The notes: generated from the letters alone by a model not told the origin. Shown: positions 33,902 to 43,538, counted from the first letter of the stretch. The stretch: 64,000 nucleotides of DNA from Bacteroidales bacterium UBA3290 (GCA_002361615.1 DETK01000018.1:1-64000), one strand, 5' to 3'. Translations and numbers: made by a program.

Positions 33902-35352
33902 CAGGCGCGCTTGCGATAGAGGATGAATACCAGGAGGATGGAGTAGATTCCCAGACGGCCGATGATCATCTGTCCGCCCATGAGCACCTTGGCCAGTTCC
34001 GGCGCACCCGCGAAACTGCTCATCGAAGAGCCGAATGTGCCGAAGCAGGGACCCACGTTGCTCATCATCGAGACGGAGGCGCTCACGGAAGTGACCATGT
34101 CAAGACCGAAAGCGGCATAGACGATGGACATCACCAGCGTGATGAGCAGGTAGAGCAGCACGTAGAGCGCAATGCTCGTCACCATGTCGCGGTCGATGGT
34201 CTGACCGTCCGACTTGACCTGGACTACCGCAGAAGGATAGGCGATCTTCAGGAGCTGGGCCCGGGCCGCCTTGACGGTCAGGTACACCCGGTCGGAACGG
34301 AGGCCCGAGGTCGTGGATCCGGAACAGCCGCACTGGATGGCCGCATACATCAGGATCAGCACCGAGAAGACGGGCCATACGTTGGTGTCGGTGGAGCCGA
34401 ATCCCGTGGTCGATATGGTGGAGACGACGGTGAAGTAGCTGTGCCGCAGGGCTTCCCATACATTGGGGATGGTCCCGGAAATGACCAGGTCGCCCGCAAC
34501 CAGCAGGCCTGCGATCAGGATCGTCATCAGGTAGAACTTCGTGATGGGGTTTTTGAGCACCTTGAAGCTGCGGGTGGCGAACGAGGCGTAGATCAGGCCG
34601 AAATGGAGGCTGGCCACGATCATGAAGAAAATCAGGATGATCTCGATCAGCGGCGAATCGTAGGCTGCGATGGAGGCGTTCTTGATGCTGAATCCGCCCG
34701 TTGCCGTGACGCTCAGGGCATGGTTGACCGCGTCGAACAGCGGCATCCCGGCCAGCAGCAGCGCCGTAAGCGAGCAGATGGTGATGCCGATATAGACGGT
34801 GACCACCACGTGGATGAACTTGTTCGACTTGTACTGGTAATTGTTCTTGGAGATGTCTTCCACGTCCATCTTGCTCATCTTGAAACGGACTGTTCCGAAG
34901 GAGGGGAGGATCATCATGATGAAGACCACGACGCCCAGACCGCCGATGTAGTGGGTGGAGGACCGCCAGAAGAGCAGTCCCTTGGGCAGGGCTTCGATAT
35001 CCTGCAGGATGGTGGCGCCGGTGGTGGTGATGCCCGAAGCGCTTTCGAACCACGCGTTGACCAGCGTGAACTCGCCGCCCCAGAGCACGTAGGGGAGCAT
35101 CGAGAAGATGCAGCTCAGGAACCAGGCAATGAGCAGGATGGCCAGACCTTCGCGGGTGTTGATGTCCTTGTGGCGGCGGACGAAGATCAGCGGGAAGCCG
35201 CCGACCATCATCGTCAGGATGGCGCTCAGCAACAGGGGCGAGAACGAAGAATCGAACCCGTCGAGCGCCGCGACCAGCGCTGACAGGAACATGAACACCG
35301 CACAGCAGATCAGGGCGATGCCTACGTTTCTCGATATGACGCCCAGATTCAT
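33901..35352 (-). CDS. trkH: Potassium uptake protein TrkH
   Basis: A 483-aa cation channel-like transporter with four M1-P-M2 repeats. The four filter segments are visible: ITTTGATI, TATGGFS, ISTTGFGS and NVGPCFG. TrkH needs a cytosolic TrkA/KtrA nucleotide-binding partner, which is not in this window. It is coupled by a 4-bp overlap to the upstream sensor-like gene. Confidence 0.93.
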   Translation of the reverse strand: MNLGVISRNVGIALICCAVFMFLSALVAALDGFDSSFSPLLLSAILTMMVGGFPLIFVRRHKDINTREGLAILLIAWFLSCIFSMLPYVLWGGEFTLVNAWFESASGITTTGATILQDIEALPKGLLFWRSSTHYIGGLGVVVFIMMILPSFGTVRFKMSKMDVEDISKNNYQYKSNKFIHVVVTVYIGITICSLTALLLAGMPLFDAVNHALSVTATGGFSIKNASIAAYDSPLIEIILIFFMIVASLHFGLIYASFATRSFKVLKNPITKFYLMTILIAGLLVAGDLVISGTIPNVWEALRHSYFTVVSTISTTGFGSTDTNVWPVFSVLILMYAAIQCGCSGSTTSGLRSDRVYLTVKAARAQLLKIAYPSAVVQVKSDGQTIDRDMVTSIALYVLLYLLITLVMSIVYAAFGLDMVTSVSASVSMMSNVGPCFGTFGSSMSSFAGAPELAKVLMGGQMIIGRLGIYSILLVFILYRKRA

Positions 35353-36152
35353 CGCTCCAGCTCCTTCTTGAATGACTGATTCTGTTCGACGATGTCGCCC
35401 ACAGCCTCATTGAGTTCCTCCAGCTCGTCGTCGTTGTCAAGCTTGACGGCATAGCTGCGGCCGTAGTAGCGGTATCCCTTGATGCCGCCCGTGATCTTGA
35501 GCAGCGGATTGATCAGGAAATAGTTCAGGTAGTAATTGAACAGCAGTACCATGATCATGCCGACGAGCACCGATACCAGGCCCGGCATCAGGCTGCGGTA
35601 GGTTCCCTCCCGGATGTCCTGGGAGCTCTCGATCAGGGCGTCCTGGCAGACCGAGGTGAGCTGCATCATATAGCCGCGGAACTTCAGATAGACAGGCTGC
35701 AGCCGGTTGAAGAACCAGTGCTGGCGCTCGGCGTAGTCGTGCTCCCACATCTGGTCGGCTTCGGCGACGACCTGCATGTAGGCCGCATACGCATAGAGCA
35801 CCGAGTCGGCCGAAGCCTGTTCCTGCGGCGTGACGAAGCTCCTGCTCAGGTTCTCGAAGGAGGAGATGAGTTCTTCCTCCCGTTCGATCGAAGCCGATTC
35901 GGGGCGGTCGGAGCCTTCGAGCACCAGGCCGTTCATCAGGTCGATGTTGTATTGCTCGGACACGGAAAGCAGTTCACGGGCCGCGTTGATGCTGCGGATG
36001 TTGTCGGCGATCACGCCCGACACATAGCGGTTCATCTTGGTGAACTCGAAGATGGAGATCAGACTGGAGAAGAAAAGAATGATCGCCAGCACGATGCATC
36101 CGAGGAGCACCTTCCGCTTGATTCCCAGTTTCTTGAATTTCAGTTTGAACAT
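35349..36152 (-). CDS. Sensor-like membrane protein with four-helix-bundle domain, no output domain
   Basis: A 267-aa protein with two transmembrane helices (about 15-38 and 188-213) flanking a helical periplasmic domain of about 150 residues, similar in topology to 4HB_MCP sensor domains. After the second helix comes a HAMP-like/linker stretch rich in Glu and Asp (LDNDDELEELNEAVGDIVEQ), and then the chain ends. No kinase, cyclase or MCP signalling domain is present. Translational coupling to trkH suggests a function in regulating K+ uptake or in envelope sensing (an inference). Confidence 0.6.
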   Translation of the reverse strand: MFKLKFKKLGIKRKVLLGCIVLAIILFFSSLISIFEFTKMNRYVSGVIADNIRSINAARELLSVSEQYNIDLMNGLVLEGSDRPESASIEREEELISSFENLSRSFVTPQEQASADSVLYAYAAYMQVVAEADQMWEHDYAERQHWFFNRLQPVYLKFRGYMMQLTSVCQDALIESSQDIREGTYRSLMPGLVSVLVGMIMVLLFNYYLNYFLINPLLKITGGIKGYRYYGRSYAVKLDNDDELEELNEAVGDIVEQNQSFKKELER

Positions 36153-36162
36153 GATGCGTGGG

Positions 36163-36984
36163 TCAGTCGGTAAGCAGGTCCGGGTCGATGTCGGTCTCGA
36201 AGACCTTCGTGGCCGGGCCGGTCAGGTAAACGTCGTGGCAGGCGCCGTCGGCCTGCGGGATGAAATCGACGGCCAGGCGGCCGCCACGGGCCTGGAGGTC
36301 GAAGCGGATGCGTCCGCCGTCCAGGCGTTGACAGCAGGTTTCGCCGTGGAACCAGGAAGCGATGGCTGCGGCCGTCGCACCGGTGCCGCAAGCCCAGGTC
36401 TCGGCTTCTACGCCGCGCTCGTAAGTCCGGATGGCGAGATGGTCGGCCATCGGTTCCACGAAGTTGACGTTGGCGCCTTTCGGGAAGCGGGCGTCCCAGC
36501 GCAGCCGCTTGCCTTCGGTGTCCACGTCGAAGCTTTCAAGCCCTTTCACCCACTGCACGAAATGGGTGGAGCCCGTCTCGAGCAACCAGCCGTCAGGGAG
36601 TTTGTCCATGCCGTCCACGTCGCGCATCTTCAGACGGACGATGCTGTGGCTGTCCGAGTATTCGAGCAGGTCGGCGCGGTGGGGGCCGTCGCAGGCCAGG
36701 AATTCGAAGCGTTTGAGGCCCATCAGCGCGGCGAAGGCCACCAGGCAGCGTCCGCCGTTGCCGCACATCGTCCCTTCGGGGCCGTCGGCGTTGTAGTAGT
36801 GCATTTCGAAATCGGCCCTGTCGCTTGCGCAGAGGGTCATCAGGCCGTCGGCTCCGATGCCGAAGCGGCGGTCGCAGAGCCGGTTGACCTGGCGGGGACT
36901 CAGCACGACGTCGCCCCGGCGGTTGTCGAGGATGACGAAGTCGTTGCCGGCTCCCTGGTACTTATATACGTGCAATCGTTTCAT
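36163..36984 (-). CDS. dapF: Diaminopimelate epimerase
   Basis: A 273-aa two-domain epimerase. The catalytic cysteines are C74 in MCGNGGRC and the Cys of WACGTGATA near residue 208; GAGNDF near the N terminus is also typical. It makes meso-DAP for lysine and peptidoglycan. The start overlaps the lpxB 3' end by 23 bp. With lysA elsewhere in the window, the two last steps of lysine synthesis are both present. Confidence 0.95.
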   Translation of the reverse strand: MKRLHVYKYQGAGNDFVILDNRRGDVVLSPRQVNRLCDRRFGIGADGLMTLCASDRADFEMHYYNADGPEGTMCGNGGRCLVAFAALMGLKRFEFLACDGPHRADLLEYSDSHSIVRLKMRDVDGMDKLPDGWLLETGSTHFVQWVKGLESFDVDTEGKRLRWDARFPKGANVNFVEPMADHLAIRTYERGVEAETWACGTGATAAAIASWFHGETCCQRLDGGRIRFDLQARGGRLAVDFIPQADGACHDVYLTGPATKVFETDIDPDLLTD

Positions 36985-38086
36985 AGATGTCTTTTGCGGT
37001 GTGTTCCGATGAGCCGGACTGGCCGAACGTCCTGCGCAGTTCCGTGTAACCGGCCTGCATCCGGCTGCGGGTGCCGGGGTCGGTGAGGATGGATTTGAGT
37101 TCCCGGAAGATGGCTTCCGGTGATGCTTGGCTTTGGAGCAGTTCGGGGAGAAGCGGCCTTCCGAGTGTGAGATTGGCCAGGCTCACGTAGGGTACCTTGA
37201 CGGTGAGCCGGGCGATGAGCCAGGTCAGCTGGTTGAAACCATAGCAGACGACCTGCGGGGTGCCGATCAGCGCGGCTTCGAGCGAGGCCGTACCGGAGCT
37301 GATGACGGCGGCCTGGGAAGCGGCCAGGATGTCGTAGGTCCGGCCGAAGAGCACTTCGATCTTCGAACCCTCCGGAAGATAGCCCCGGTAGTCGTCCGGA
37401 CCGAGTGAAGGCGCGCCGGCCACTGTGAGCTTGTATTCCGACAGCTGCGGATCAGCCGCCAGCAACTTTTCCAGCGCCGCGAAGCGCGGCATCAGGAAGC
37501 GGAGTTCAGCCTGGCGGCTTCCGGCCAGCAGGGCGATGCGGCGTTGCGGCGCGGATCCCTCCTCGAGGGGGCGGAACTGCGTCCTAGCGATCCGGTCGGA
37601 CAGCGGGTTGCCGAAGTAGCGCGGTTCGACGCCGTGCTTGCGGAACCATTCCAGTTCGAAGGGGAAGATGCAGTAGAGCGCATCCACGTCGCGCCGGAGG
37701 TTCTTCACGCGCCAGGCTTTATGCGCCCACACTTTCGGTGCGATATAGTAGAAGACTTTCAATCCGTGCCTGTGTGCGAAACGGGCGATTTTCAGGTTGA
37801 ATCCCGGATAGTCGACCAGGATCACCGCGTCGGGTTTCCACGCCAGCAGGTCTTTCTTGCAGAAGGCCAGATTGCGGAGGATCCGGGGCGCTTTGCCCAG
37901 GATCTCCACGATGCCCATCACGGCCGTGTCGCGGTAGTGGCGGACCAGCGTGCCGCCTTCGGCCGCCATGGCGTCGCCGCCCCAGAAGCGGATCTCGCAG
38001 GCAGGGTCGACGGCGTGCAGGCCGCGCATCAGGTCGGATGCGTGGAGGTCGCCCGAGGCTTCACCGGCTATGATGTAGTATTTCAT
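36962..38086 (-). CDS. lpxB: Lipid-A-disaccharide synthase
   Basis: A 374-aa GT19 glycosyltransferase. The N terminus MKYYIIAGEASGDLHASDLM is the family hallmark; the UDP-binding region includes SSGTASLEAAL near residue 265. It condenses UDP-diacylglucosamine with lipid X at the inner membrane. The start at 38086 follows the surE stop by 1 bp; a longer in-frame extension lies antisense through surE and is not credible. Confidence 0.95.
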   Translation of the reverse strand: MKYYIIAGEASGDLHASDLMRGLHAVDPACEIRFWGGDAMAAEGGTLVRHYRDTAVMGIVEILGKAPRILRNLAFCKKDLLAWKPDAVILVDYPGFNLKIARFAHRHGLKVFYYIAPKVWAHKAWRVKNLRRDVDALYCIFPFELEWFRKHGVEPRYFGNPLSDRIARTQFRPLEEGSAPQRRIALLAGSRQAELRFLMPRFAALEKLLAADPQLSEYKLTVAGAPSLGPDDYRGYLPEGSKIEVLFGRTYDILAASQAAVISSGTASLEAALIGTPQVVCYGFNQLTWLIARLTVKVPYVSLANLTLGRPLLPELLQSQASPEAIFRELKSILTDPGTRSRMQAGYTELRRTFGQSGSSEHTAKDIYETIARI

Positions 38087-38087
38087 T

Positions 38088-38897
38088 CTATGAGTCAAAA
38101 TGCCAGAGCTTCTGCAGCCGCTCCATCTCTTCGTAGTCCGTGGTGTCGATGCGGTGGGGCACAATCGAGATGTAGCCCGAATCCACGACATGGTGGTCTG
38201 CGTCGGGGGCGCCCACGGCTTCTTCGTCTTCGAATTCGCCCACCATCCAGAAATAGTGCTTGCCGCGCAGGGTGACCCGGTGGTCGAATTCCCTGACCCA
38301 GCGTCCCGCGCCCTGGCGGGCCATCCGGATGCCCCGGATCTGGTCTTTGGGTATGGCGGGGAAGTTGACGTTGAGGTACACGTTCTTGCGCAGGCCGTCC
38401 CTGAGTACGTTGTCGAGGATCTGGCGGCCGTAGAAGAGCACGCCTTCGAAGTCGGGATTCTCGTCGTGGGTGTTGATCGAGAAGCCGATCGAAGGGATGT
38501 CGTAGAGCGTGCCTTCGACCGTTGCGCCCAGCGTGCCGCTGTAGATGGAGGCGGCCGAAGCGTTCGAACCGTGGTTGATGCCCGAGACCAGCAGGTCGGG
38601 GAGGCGATTCTCATGCAGGAAGATATTGATGCCCAGTTTGGCACAGTCGGCCGGTGTGCCGCTCAGGGTATAGACGCGTAAGGAACCGAGCGTTTCCGTG
38701 GCCTCCTCGACGAGGGGCCTTTCAATCATCAGCGGTTTGTCGAGCGTCAGCGAGACGGAACGGCCCGACTGCGGCTCGTAAGGGGCTACGACCGTTACGT
38801 TTCCGTACTCGCGCAGCATCCCCGCCAGGACATGGATGCCCTTGGCCCTGAAGCCGTCGTCGTTGGTTACCAGTATTTCCCGCGTTTTTTTCATCAT
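38088..38897 (-). CDS. surE: 5'/3'-nucleotidase SurE
   Basis: A 269-aa survival-protein phosphatase. The metal site LVTNDDGF lies near the N terminus, then SGINHGSNA. SurE dephosphorylates nucleoside monophosphates. Starts at 38909, 38897 and 38894 are in frame; the -7 box at 38914-38921 places the transcript start very near 38909, so 38897 (MMKKTREI) is preferred. It is the first gene of the series surE-lpxB-dapF-sensor-trkH-helicase-yugP-DPP. Confidence 0.92.
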   Translation of the reverse strand: MMKKTREILVTNDDGFRAKGIHVLAGMLREYGNVTVVAPYEPQSGRSVSLTLDKPLMIERPLVEEATETLGSLRVYTLSGTPADCAKLGINIFLHENRLPDLLVSGINHGSNASAASIYSGTLGATVEGTLYDIPSIGFSINTHDENPDFEGVLFYGRQILDNVLRDGLRKNVYLNVNFPAIPKDQIRGIRMARQGAGRWVREFDHRVTLRGKHYFWMVGEFEDEEAVGAPDADHHVVDSGYISIVPHRIDTTDYEEMERLQKLWHFDS

Positions 38898-38913
38898 TTT
38901 TCGATTCAAACTA

Positions 38914-38921
38914 CAAAGTTA
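38914..38921 (-). promoter_or_regulatory. -7 promoter box of the surE operon
   Basis: TAACTTTG on the minus strand matches TAnnTTTG. It lies 16 bp upstream of the chosen surE ATG and back-to-back with the gapA promoter. Confidence 0.5.
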
Positions 38922-38936
38922 ACAAAAAAATATTAC

Positions 38937-38944
38937 TACATTTG
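38937..38944 (+). promoter_or_regulatory. -7 promoter box of gapA
   Basis: TACATTTG matches TAnnTTTG. It gives a leader of about 47 nt, AT-rich, as expected for a strongly expressed Bacteroidetes gene. Confidence 0.6.
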
Positions 38945-38994
38945 CACGCTTGATTGCTTACCAGCAGAATATCATCTTAATTCAATACATTACA

Positions 38995-39996
38995 ATGAAG
39001 AAAATTAAAGTAGGTATCAACGGCTTCGGACGTATCGGCCGTTTGGTTTTCAGGGCTGCTCAGCAGAGAGACGACATCGTCGTGGTCGGCATCAACGACC
39101 TGATCGACGTGGAATACATGGCTTACATGCTTCGTTATGACACGATGCACGGCAAGTTCGAAGGCTCCATCGAGGTCCGCAACGGCAACCTCGTCGTCAA
39201 CGGCAACGAGATCCGCGTCACCGCAGAGAAGGATCCCGCCAACCTCAAGTGGAACGAAGTCGGCGCCGAGTATGTCGTCGAATCGACCGGTCTGTTCCTG
39301 ACCAAGGAGAAGGCTGAGGCCCACATCAAGGCCGGTGCCAAGCGCGTCGTCATGAGTGCTCCTTCGAAGGACGACACCCCGATGTTCGTCTTTGGTGTGA
39401 ACCACACCACGTATAAAGGACAGGCTATCATCTCCAATGCTTCCTGCACCACCAACTGCCTGGCTCCGCTGACCAAGGTCCTGAACGACAAGTTCGGCGT
39501 CGTCAACGGCCTGATGACCACCGTCCACTCCACCACCGCAACCCAGAAGACCGTTGACGGTCCTTCCGCCAAGGACTGGCGTGGCGGCCGCGCCGCTGCA
39601 GGCAACATCATCCCGTCCACCACGGGTGCCGCCAAGGCTGTGGGCAAGGTGATCCCGGAACTCAACGGCAAACTCACCGGCATCTCGATGCGCGTCCCGA
39701 CCCTCGACGTCTCCGTCGTCGACCTGACCGTCAACCTGGCCAAACCCGCCACGAAGGAAGACATCTGCAAGGCCATGAAGGAAGCTTCCGAAGGTGAACT
39801 CAAGGGCATCCTCGGCTACACCGAAGACGCCGTCGTCTCGAGCGACTTCCTCGGCGACGCCCGCACTTCGATCTTCGACGCCAACGCCGGTGTGTACCTC
39901 ACGGACACCTTCGTGAAGGTCATCTCCTGGTACGACAACGAGTGGGGCTATTCCAACAAGCTCCTCGAAATGATCGCCTACACCGCCGACAAATAA
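38995..39996 (+). CDS. gapA: Glyceraldehyde-3-phosphate dehydrogenase
   Basis: A 333-aa glycolytic enzyme. The NAD-binding motif GINGFGRIGR lies at the N terminus; the catalytic cysteine is in SNASCTTNCLAP at about residue 152. The start MKKIKVGING (38995) is chosen over 38950 since the promoter box ends at 38944 and family members begin here. Codon use is strongly biased toward C-ending codons, a sign of high expression. It is followed by a clear terminator. Confidence 0.97.
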   Translation: MKKIKVGINGFGRIGRLVFRAAQQRDDIVVVGINDLIDVEYMAYMLRYDTMHGKFEGSIEVRNGNLVVNGNEIRVTAEKDPANLKWNEVGAEYVVESTGLFLTKEKAEAHIKAGAKRVVMSAPSKDDTPMFVFGVNHTTYKGQAIISNASCTTNCLAPLTKVLNDKFGVVNGLMTTVHSTTATQKTVDGPSAKDWRGGRAAAGNIIPSTTGAAKAVGKVIPELNGKLTGISMRVPTLDVSVVDLTVNLAKPATKEDICKAMKEASEGELKGILGYTEDAVVSSDFLGDARTSIFDANAGVYLTDTFVKVISWYDNEWGYSNKLLEMIAYTADK

Positions 39997-40015
39997 ACCG
40001 TCAGCGTCAGCGTAG

Positions 40016-40053
40016 AAAAAGCGTGGAACCGAGAGAGGTTCTGCGCTTTTTTT
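40016..40053 (+). terminator. Rho-independent terminator of gapA
   Basis: AAAAAGCG-(T)GGAACC pairs with GGTTCT-(G)CGCTTTTT around the loop GAGAGA, followed by a T-run. Confidence 0.85.
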
Positions 40054-40055
40054 AT

Positions 40056-40063
40056 TATATTTG
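40056..40063 (+). promoter_or_regulatory. -7 promoter box of the 5'-nucleotidase gene
   Basis: TATATTTG lies directly after the gapA terminator and 18 bp before the ATG at 40082. It argues against the upstream in-frame start at 40061. Confidence 0.6.
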
Positions 40064-40081
40064 TCGGAAAACGAAGTGACT

Positions 40082-41713
40082 ATGAAAAGAATCCTCCTGC
40101 TTGTCCTGCTCGCCGCAGCCGCGTGCACCCCGAAGGCGGTTCCGGCCGGCGTTGAAACCAAGGCACCGTCGAAGCCTCCCGTAGATGCCGACATCGTCAT
40201 CCTCTACGACAACGACGTCCATTGCTCCGTGGACGGCTATGCCAACATGGCCGCGTTACGGAACGAGAAACTGAAAGCGACGCCGTATGTCACGCTGGTT
40301 TCCAGCGGCGACTTCATCCAGGGCGGCAGCCTGGGCGCAGCGTCCAAGGGCGGCTATATCGTGGAGATCATGAACGCCGTGGGATACGACCTGGTGACCC
40401 TGGGCAATCACGAATTCGACTTCGGCATTCCGCGCCTGAAGGAACTGACCGGCATGCTCACGGCCAAGACGCTCTGCTGCAACCTGATCGACCTGAAGGC
40501 GGACAGAAGGATGTACGACCCCTATACCATCGTCAAGTACGGGAATCGCAAGGTCGCCTTCATCGGCGTGGCGACGCCCTACAGCTTCAACTCCTCCACA
40601 CCGGCCTATTTCCAGGACGACAAGGGCAATTACGTCTATTCGCTCTGCGCCGACATCTTCTATGACAACGTGCAGAATTTCATCGATGATGCCCGTGCCC
40701 AGGGCGCCGATTACGTCGTGGCGATGACGCACCTGGGGGATGACGTGACATACGACCCGATCAACGCGCATGCGCTGGCCGCCAACACCAGCGGCCTCGA
40801 CGTGATCCTCGATGGCCATTCGCACAACACGGTGCCTTCCCTGATGCTCAAGGGCAAGGATGGCAAGCCTGTCATCTATACGCAGACCGGCGCACATTTC
40901 GAGAACCTGGGCGTGCTGACCATCACGCCTGAGGGAAAAGTCTCCACGCAGCTGGTTGCTGTGAAGGATTTCCCGGCGAAAGATCCGAAGGTCGAAGCCG
41001 TGATCGGGCAGAAGAAGCAGGAATATGCGGAAAGGGGTGCCCGCAAGATCGGCCGCAGTGAAGTGATGCTTCCCGCCAAGAACGAAGACGGCGACTGGCT
41101 GGTGCGCAAGTACGAAACGTCGCTCGGTGACTTCTGCGCCGATGCGTTCCGCCTCTTCCTGGGTACCGACATCGCAATGGTAGGCGGCGGCTCGATCCGG
41201 GCCGACCTTCCTGCCGGCAATGTCACCTATGACAGCGTATTCAATGTATTCCCCTTCAACAACCGGGTCTGTACGGCCACGCTTACGGGCGCGCAGATCC
41301 TCGATGTCCTGGAATTCGGCGTAGCCGCTTTCCCGGCCGACTTCGGCGGCTTCCTCCACGTGTCGGGCATGACCTACGAATTCGATCCTACGGTCGAGAG
41401 TCCGGTGGTGTTCGACATCAACAAGGCTTTCGTGCGCATCGACCCGGGACTGCGCCGCATCCGCAACGTCCAGGTACTCAACAAACAGACCGGACGATAC
41501 GAACCCATTGCCGCTGACCGCAGCTATACCGTGGGCGGCACTTCCTATCTGCTGATGGATGCCGGCGACGGCTATGAGATGCTCAAGGGCCTCGGCCAGG
41601 AGACGGGCGGGGTTGACGTGGAAGTGTTGGAACGCTATATCATCGACCACCTCAAGGGCGATATTCCGGCATCGCAGTACGGTAAGCCCGCCGGCCGCAT
41701 CCTCCGCCGCTAA
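40082..41713 (+). CDS. 5'-nucleotidase / metallophosphatase lipoprotein
   Basis: A 543-aa envelope lipoprotein (lipobox AAAC, Cys near residue 16). The metallophosphatase domain carries YDNDVHCSVDGY, SGDFIQGG, LGNHEFDFG and LDGHSHNT; the C-terminal 5_nucleotid_C domain starts at about residue 325 with the conserved GGGSIRADL. It degrades extracellular nucleotides to nucleosides and phosphate. The ABC transporter gene follows after 4 bp. Confidence 0.93.
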   Translation: MKRILLLVLLAAAACTPKAVPAGVETKAPSKPPVDADIVILYDNDVHCSVDGYANMAALRNEKLKATPYVTLVSSGDFIQGGSLGAASKGGYIVEIMNAVGYDLVTLGNHEFDFGIPRLKELTGMLTAKTLCCNLIDLKADRRMYDPYTIVKYGNRKVAFIGVATPYSFNSSTPAYFQDDKGNYVYSLCADIFYDNVQNFIDDARAQGADYVVAMTHLGDDVTYDPINAHALAANTSGLDVILDGHSHNTVPSLMLKGKDGKPVIYTQTGAHFENLGVLTITPEGKVSTQLVAVKDFPAKDPKVEAVIGQKKQEYAERGARKIGRSEVMLPAKNEDGDWLVRKYETSLGDFCADAFRLFLGTDIAMVGGGSIRADLPAGNVTYDSVFNVFPFNNRVCTATLTGAQILDVLEFGVAAFPADFGGFLHVSGMTYEFDPTVESPVVFDINKAFVRIDPGLRRIRNVQVLNKQTGRYEPIAADRSYTVGGTSYLLMDAGDGYEMLKGLGQETGGVDVEVLERYIIDHLKGDIPASQYGKPAGRILRR

Positions 41714-41717
41714 GCGC

Positions 41718-43538
41718 ATGAATCTCTTCCAGCTCTTCAAGAACGTCCGGCCCTTCGTGCGCCCGTACCGCTGGCTGGTGGCCATCACGCTGATCCTCAC
41801 GCTCGTGGGGTCACTCATGGCCCAGGTCAACGCCATCGTGCTCGACCGGACGGTCGATGCCATCAACGCGCTGATCGGCACCGACTTCACCTGGGCGCAG
41901 GCCGCCCGCATCATGACCATCATCAGCATCGTGCTGCTGGGCAAGGAGATTCTCTCGGCCCTGATCACTTTCGCGCAGAACTACTACGGCGAGCGGATGC
42001 GCATCTTCGTATCGCGCGACCTGGCGCAGGCCGTCGTCGAGAAGGTGCTGACCTTCCGGATGGCCTACTTCAATTCCGACGAAAACGCCACCGGCAAGGT
42101 GCAGGCCCGTATCGACCAGGGCGTGAGCAGCCTCTCGCGCACGGTGCAGAACTTCTTCATCGACCTGCTGCCCTTGTTCTCCACGGCCATCCTGGCCCTG
42201 ATCCTGATGTTCGCCGCCAACGTGTACGTCGGCCTGGTGGCCCTGGGCATCGTGCCCGTGTATTTCTGGATCACCTACCGGCAGGCCCGGCGTCTGAAGG
42301 GCTGGCGGCGTGAAATGCGCGGCCATCTGGAAGCCAAGAGCCAGGGCATCAAGAACATCATCGACTCGATCAACGTCATCAAGAGCTTCAACCGCGAGAA
42401 GATCGAAGCCAACAAGCAGCTGGACATCCAGAACCAGGTGACCGAAAACCAGATGAAGACCCGCAAGGTGGCCTTCTACTACAACGGCCTGAAGAGTTTC
42501 GTGCGGCAGGTGGGTACGGTGCTGGTCATCATCCTGACGGCCTATCTGGTCCTCAAGGAGTATCCCGGCATGACGATCGGTAAGATCATGTACCACGTGA
42601 TGCTCTTCAGCAACGTCATCGCCCCGATCACGCAGCTGCAGCGCATCTTCGACGACGTAAACGACGCGCTCATCTATGCGGAAGGTTTCTTCGGCATCCT
42701 CAATTCCGAAAAAGAGGTCGAGCCCACGGGCAGCTACCGTCCCGAAACGATCCGCGGCAAGTTCGAACTCCGTCACGTGGACTTTACCTATCCCAACGGC
42801 AACCAGGCGCTCTACGACGTGAACATGACCATCGAGCCCGACAAGATCACGGCGCTGGTGGGCCTCTCGGGCGCCGGCAAGAGCACCATCGTCAACCTGC
42901 TCGACAAGTTCTACGAGCCGCAGACCGGGCAGATCCTGCTCGACGGCGTGGACCTGCGCGAGTACGACACGAAATACTTGCGCGAGCACATCGGCCTGGT
43001 GCTGCAGAAAAACCATATCTTTGACGGAACTATCGAAGAGAACATCCTGTACGGCAATCCGAACGCCACGCATGAGCAGGTTGTCGAGGCGGCGAAGAAG
43101 TCGTATCTCTACGACCAGATCATGGAACTGCCCAAGAAGTTCGACAACAAGGCCACCGACCTGTCGGGCGGACAGCAGCAGCGCGTGGCCATCGCCAGGA
43201 TGTTCCTCAAGAACCCGCCCATCATCTTCCTCGACGAGCCCACGGCCAGCCTCGATGCCATCGCCACCGAGCAGATCAAGAACAGCATCGACGCCATCAA
43301 GCGTGGCCGCACGGTGATCATCATCTCGCACAGCATCTCCCAGATCATCGACAGCGAGATGGTCTATGCGCTCCGCACGGGCCGCGTGGAAGAATCCGGC
43401 CATCCGGATGAAGTGTACAAGAAAGGAGGCATCTACAAGGATATCATAGATGCCTCTGCACGCAGTCTGAACATCCAGAAGATAGCCCGCACCATAAACG
43501 GGGGAGAAAAGCAGCAGGCTGAGGTTCCGTCAGTCTGA
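41718..43538 (+). CDS. ABC exporter (fused permease-ATPase)
   Basis: A 606-aa half-transporter with a six-helix ABC_membrane domain (about 20-320) and an ATPase domain with GLSGAGKST, signature LSGGQQQR and Walker B IIFLDEPTAS. It works as a homo- or heterodimer; substrate unknown (lipid or drug export typical). The start at 41718 gives a normal N terminus; an extension to 41559 overlaps the nucleotidase and is not credible. Its 3' end overlaps the convergent LOG gene by 9 bp. Confidence 0.93.
   Translation: MNLFQLFKNVRPFVRPYRWLVAITLILTLVGSLMAQVNAIVLDRTVDAINALIGTDFTWAQAARIMTIISIVLLGKEILSALITFAQNYYGERMRIFVSRDLAQAVVEKVLTFRMAYFNSDENATGKVQARIDQGVSSLSRTVQNFFIDLLPLFSTAILALILMFAANVYVGLVALGIVPVYFWITYRQARRLKGWRREMRGHLEAKSQGIKNIIDSINVIKSFNREKIEANKQLDIQNQVTENQMKTRKVAFYYNGLKSFVRQVGTVLVIILTAYLVLKEYPGMTIGKIMYHVMLFSNVIAPITQLQRIFDDVNDALIYAEGFFGILNSEKEVEPTGSYRPETIRGKFELRHVDFTYPNGNQALYDVNMTIEPDKITALVGLSGAGKSTIVNLLDKFYEPQTGQILLDGVDLREYDTKYLREHIGLVLQKNHIFDGTIEENILYGNPNATHEQVVEAAKKSYLYDQIMELPKKFDNKATDLSGGQQQRVAIARMFLKNPPIIFLDEPTASLDAIATEQIKNSIDAIKRGRTVIIISHSISQIIDSEMVYALRTGRVEESGHPDEVYKKGGIYKDIIDASARSLNIQKIARTINGGEKQQAEVPSV

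Noticed and set aside
41811..43403. 530-codon open frame antisense to the ABC exporter
   Set aside because: His/Asp/Val-rich translation typical of antisense frames; the sense frame carries all ABC motifs.
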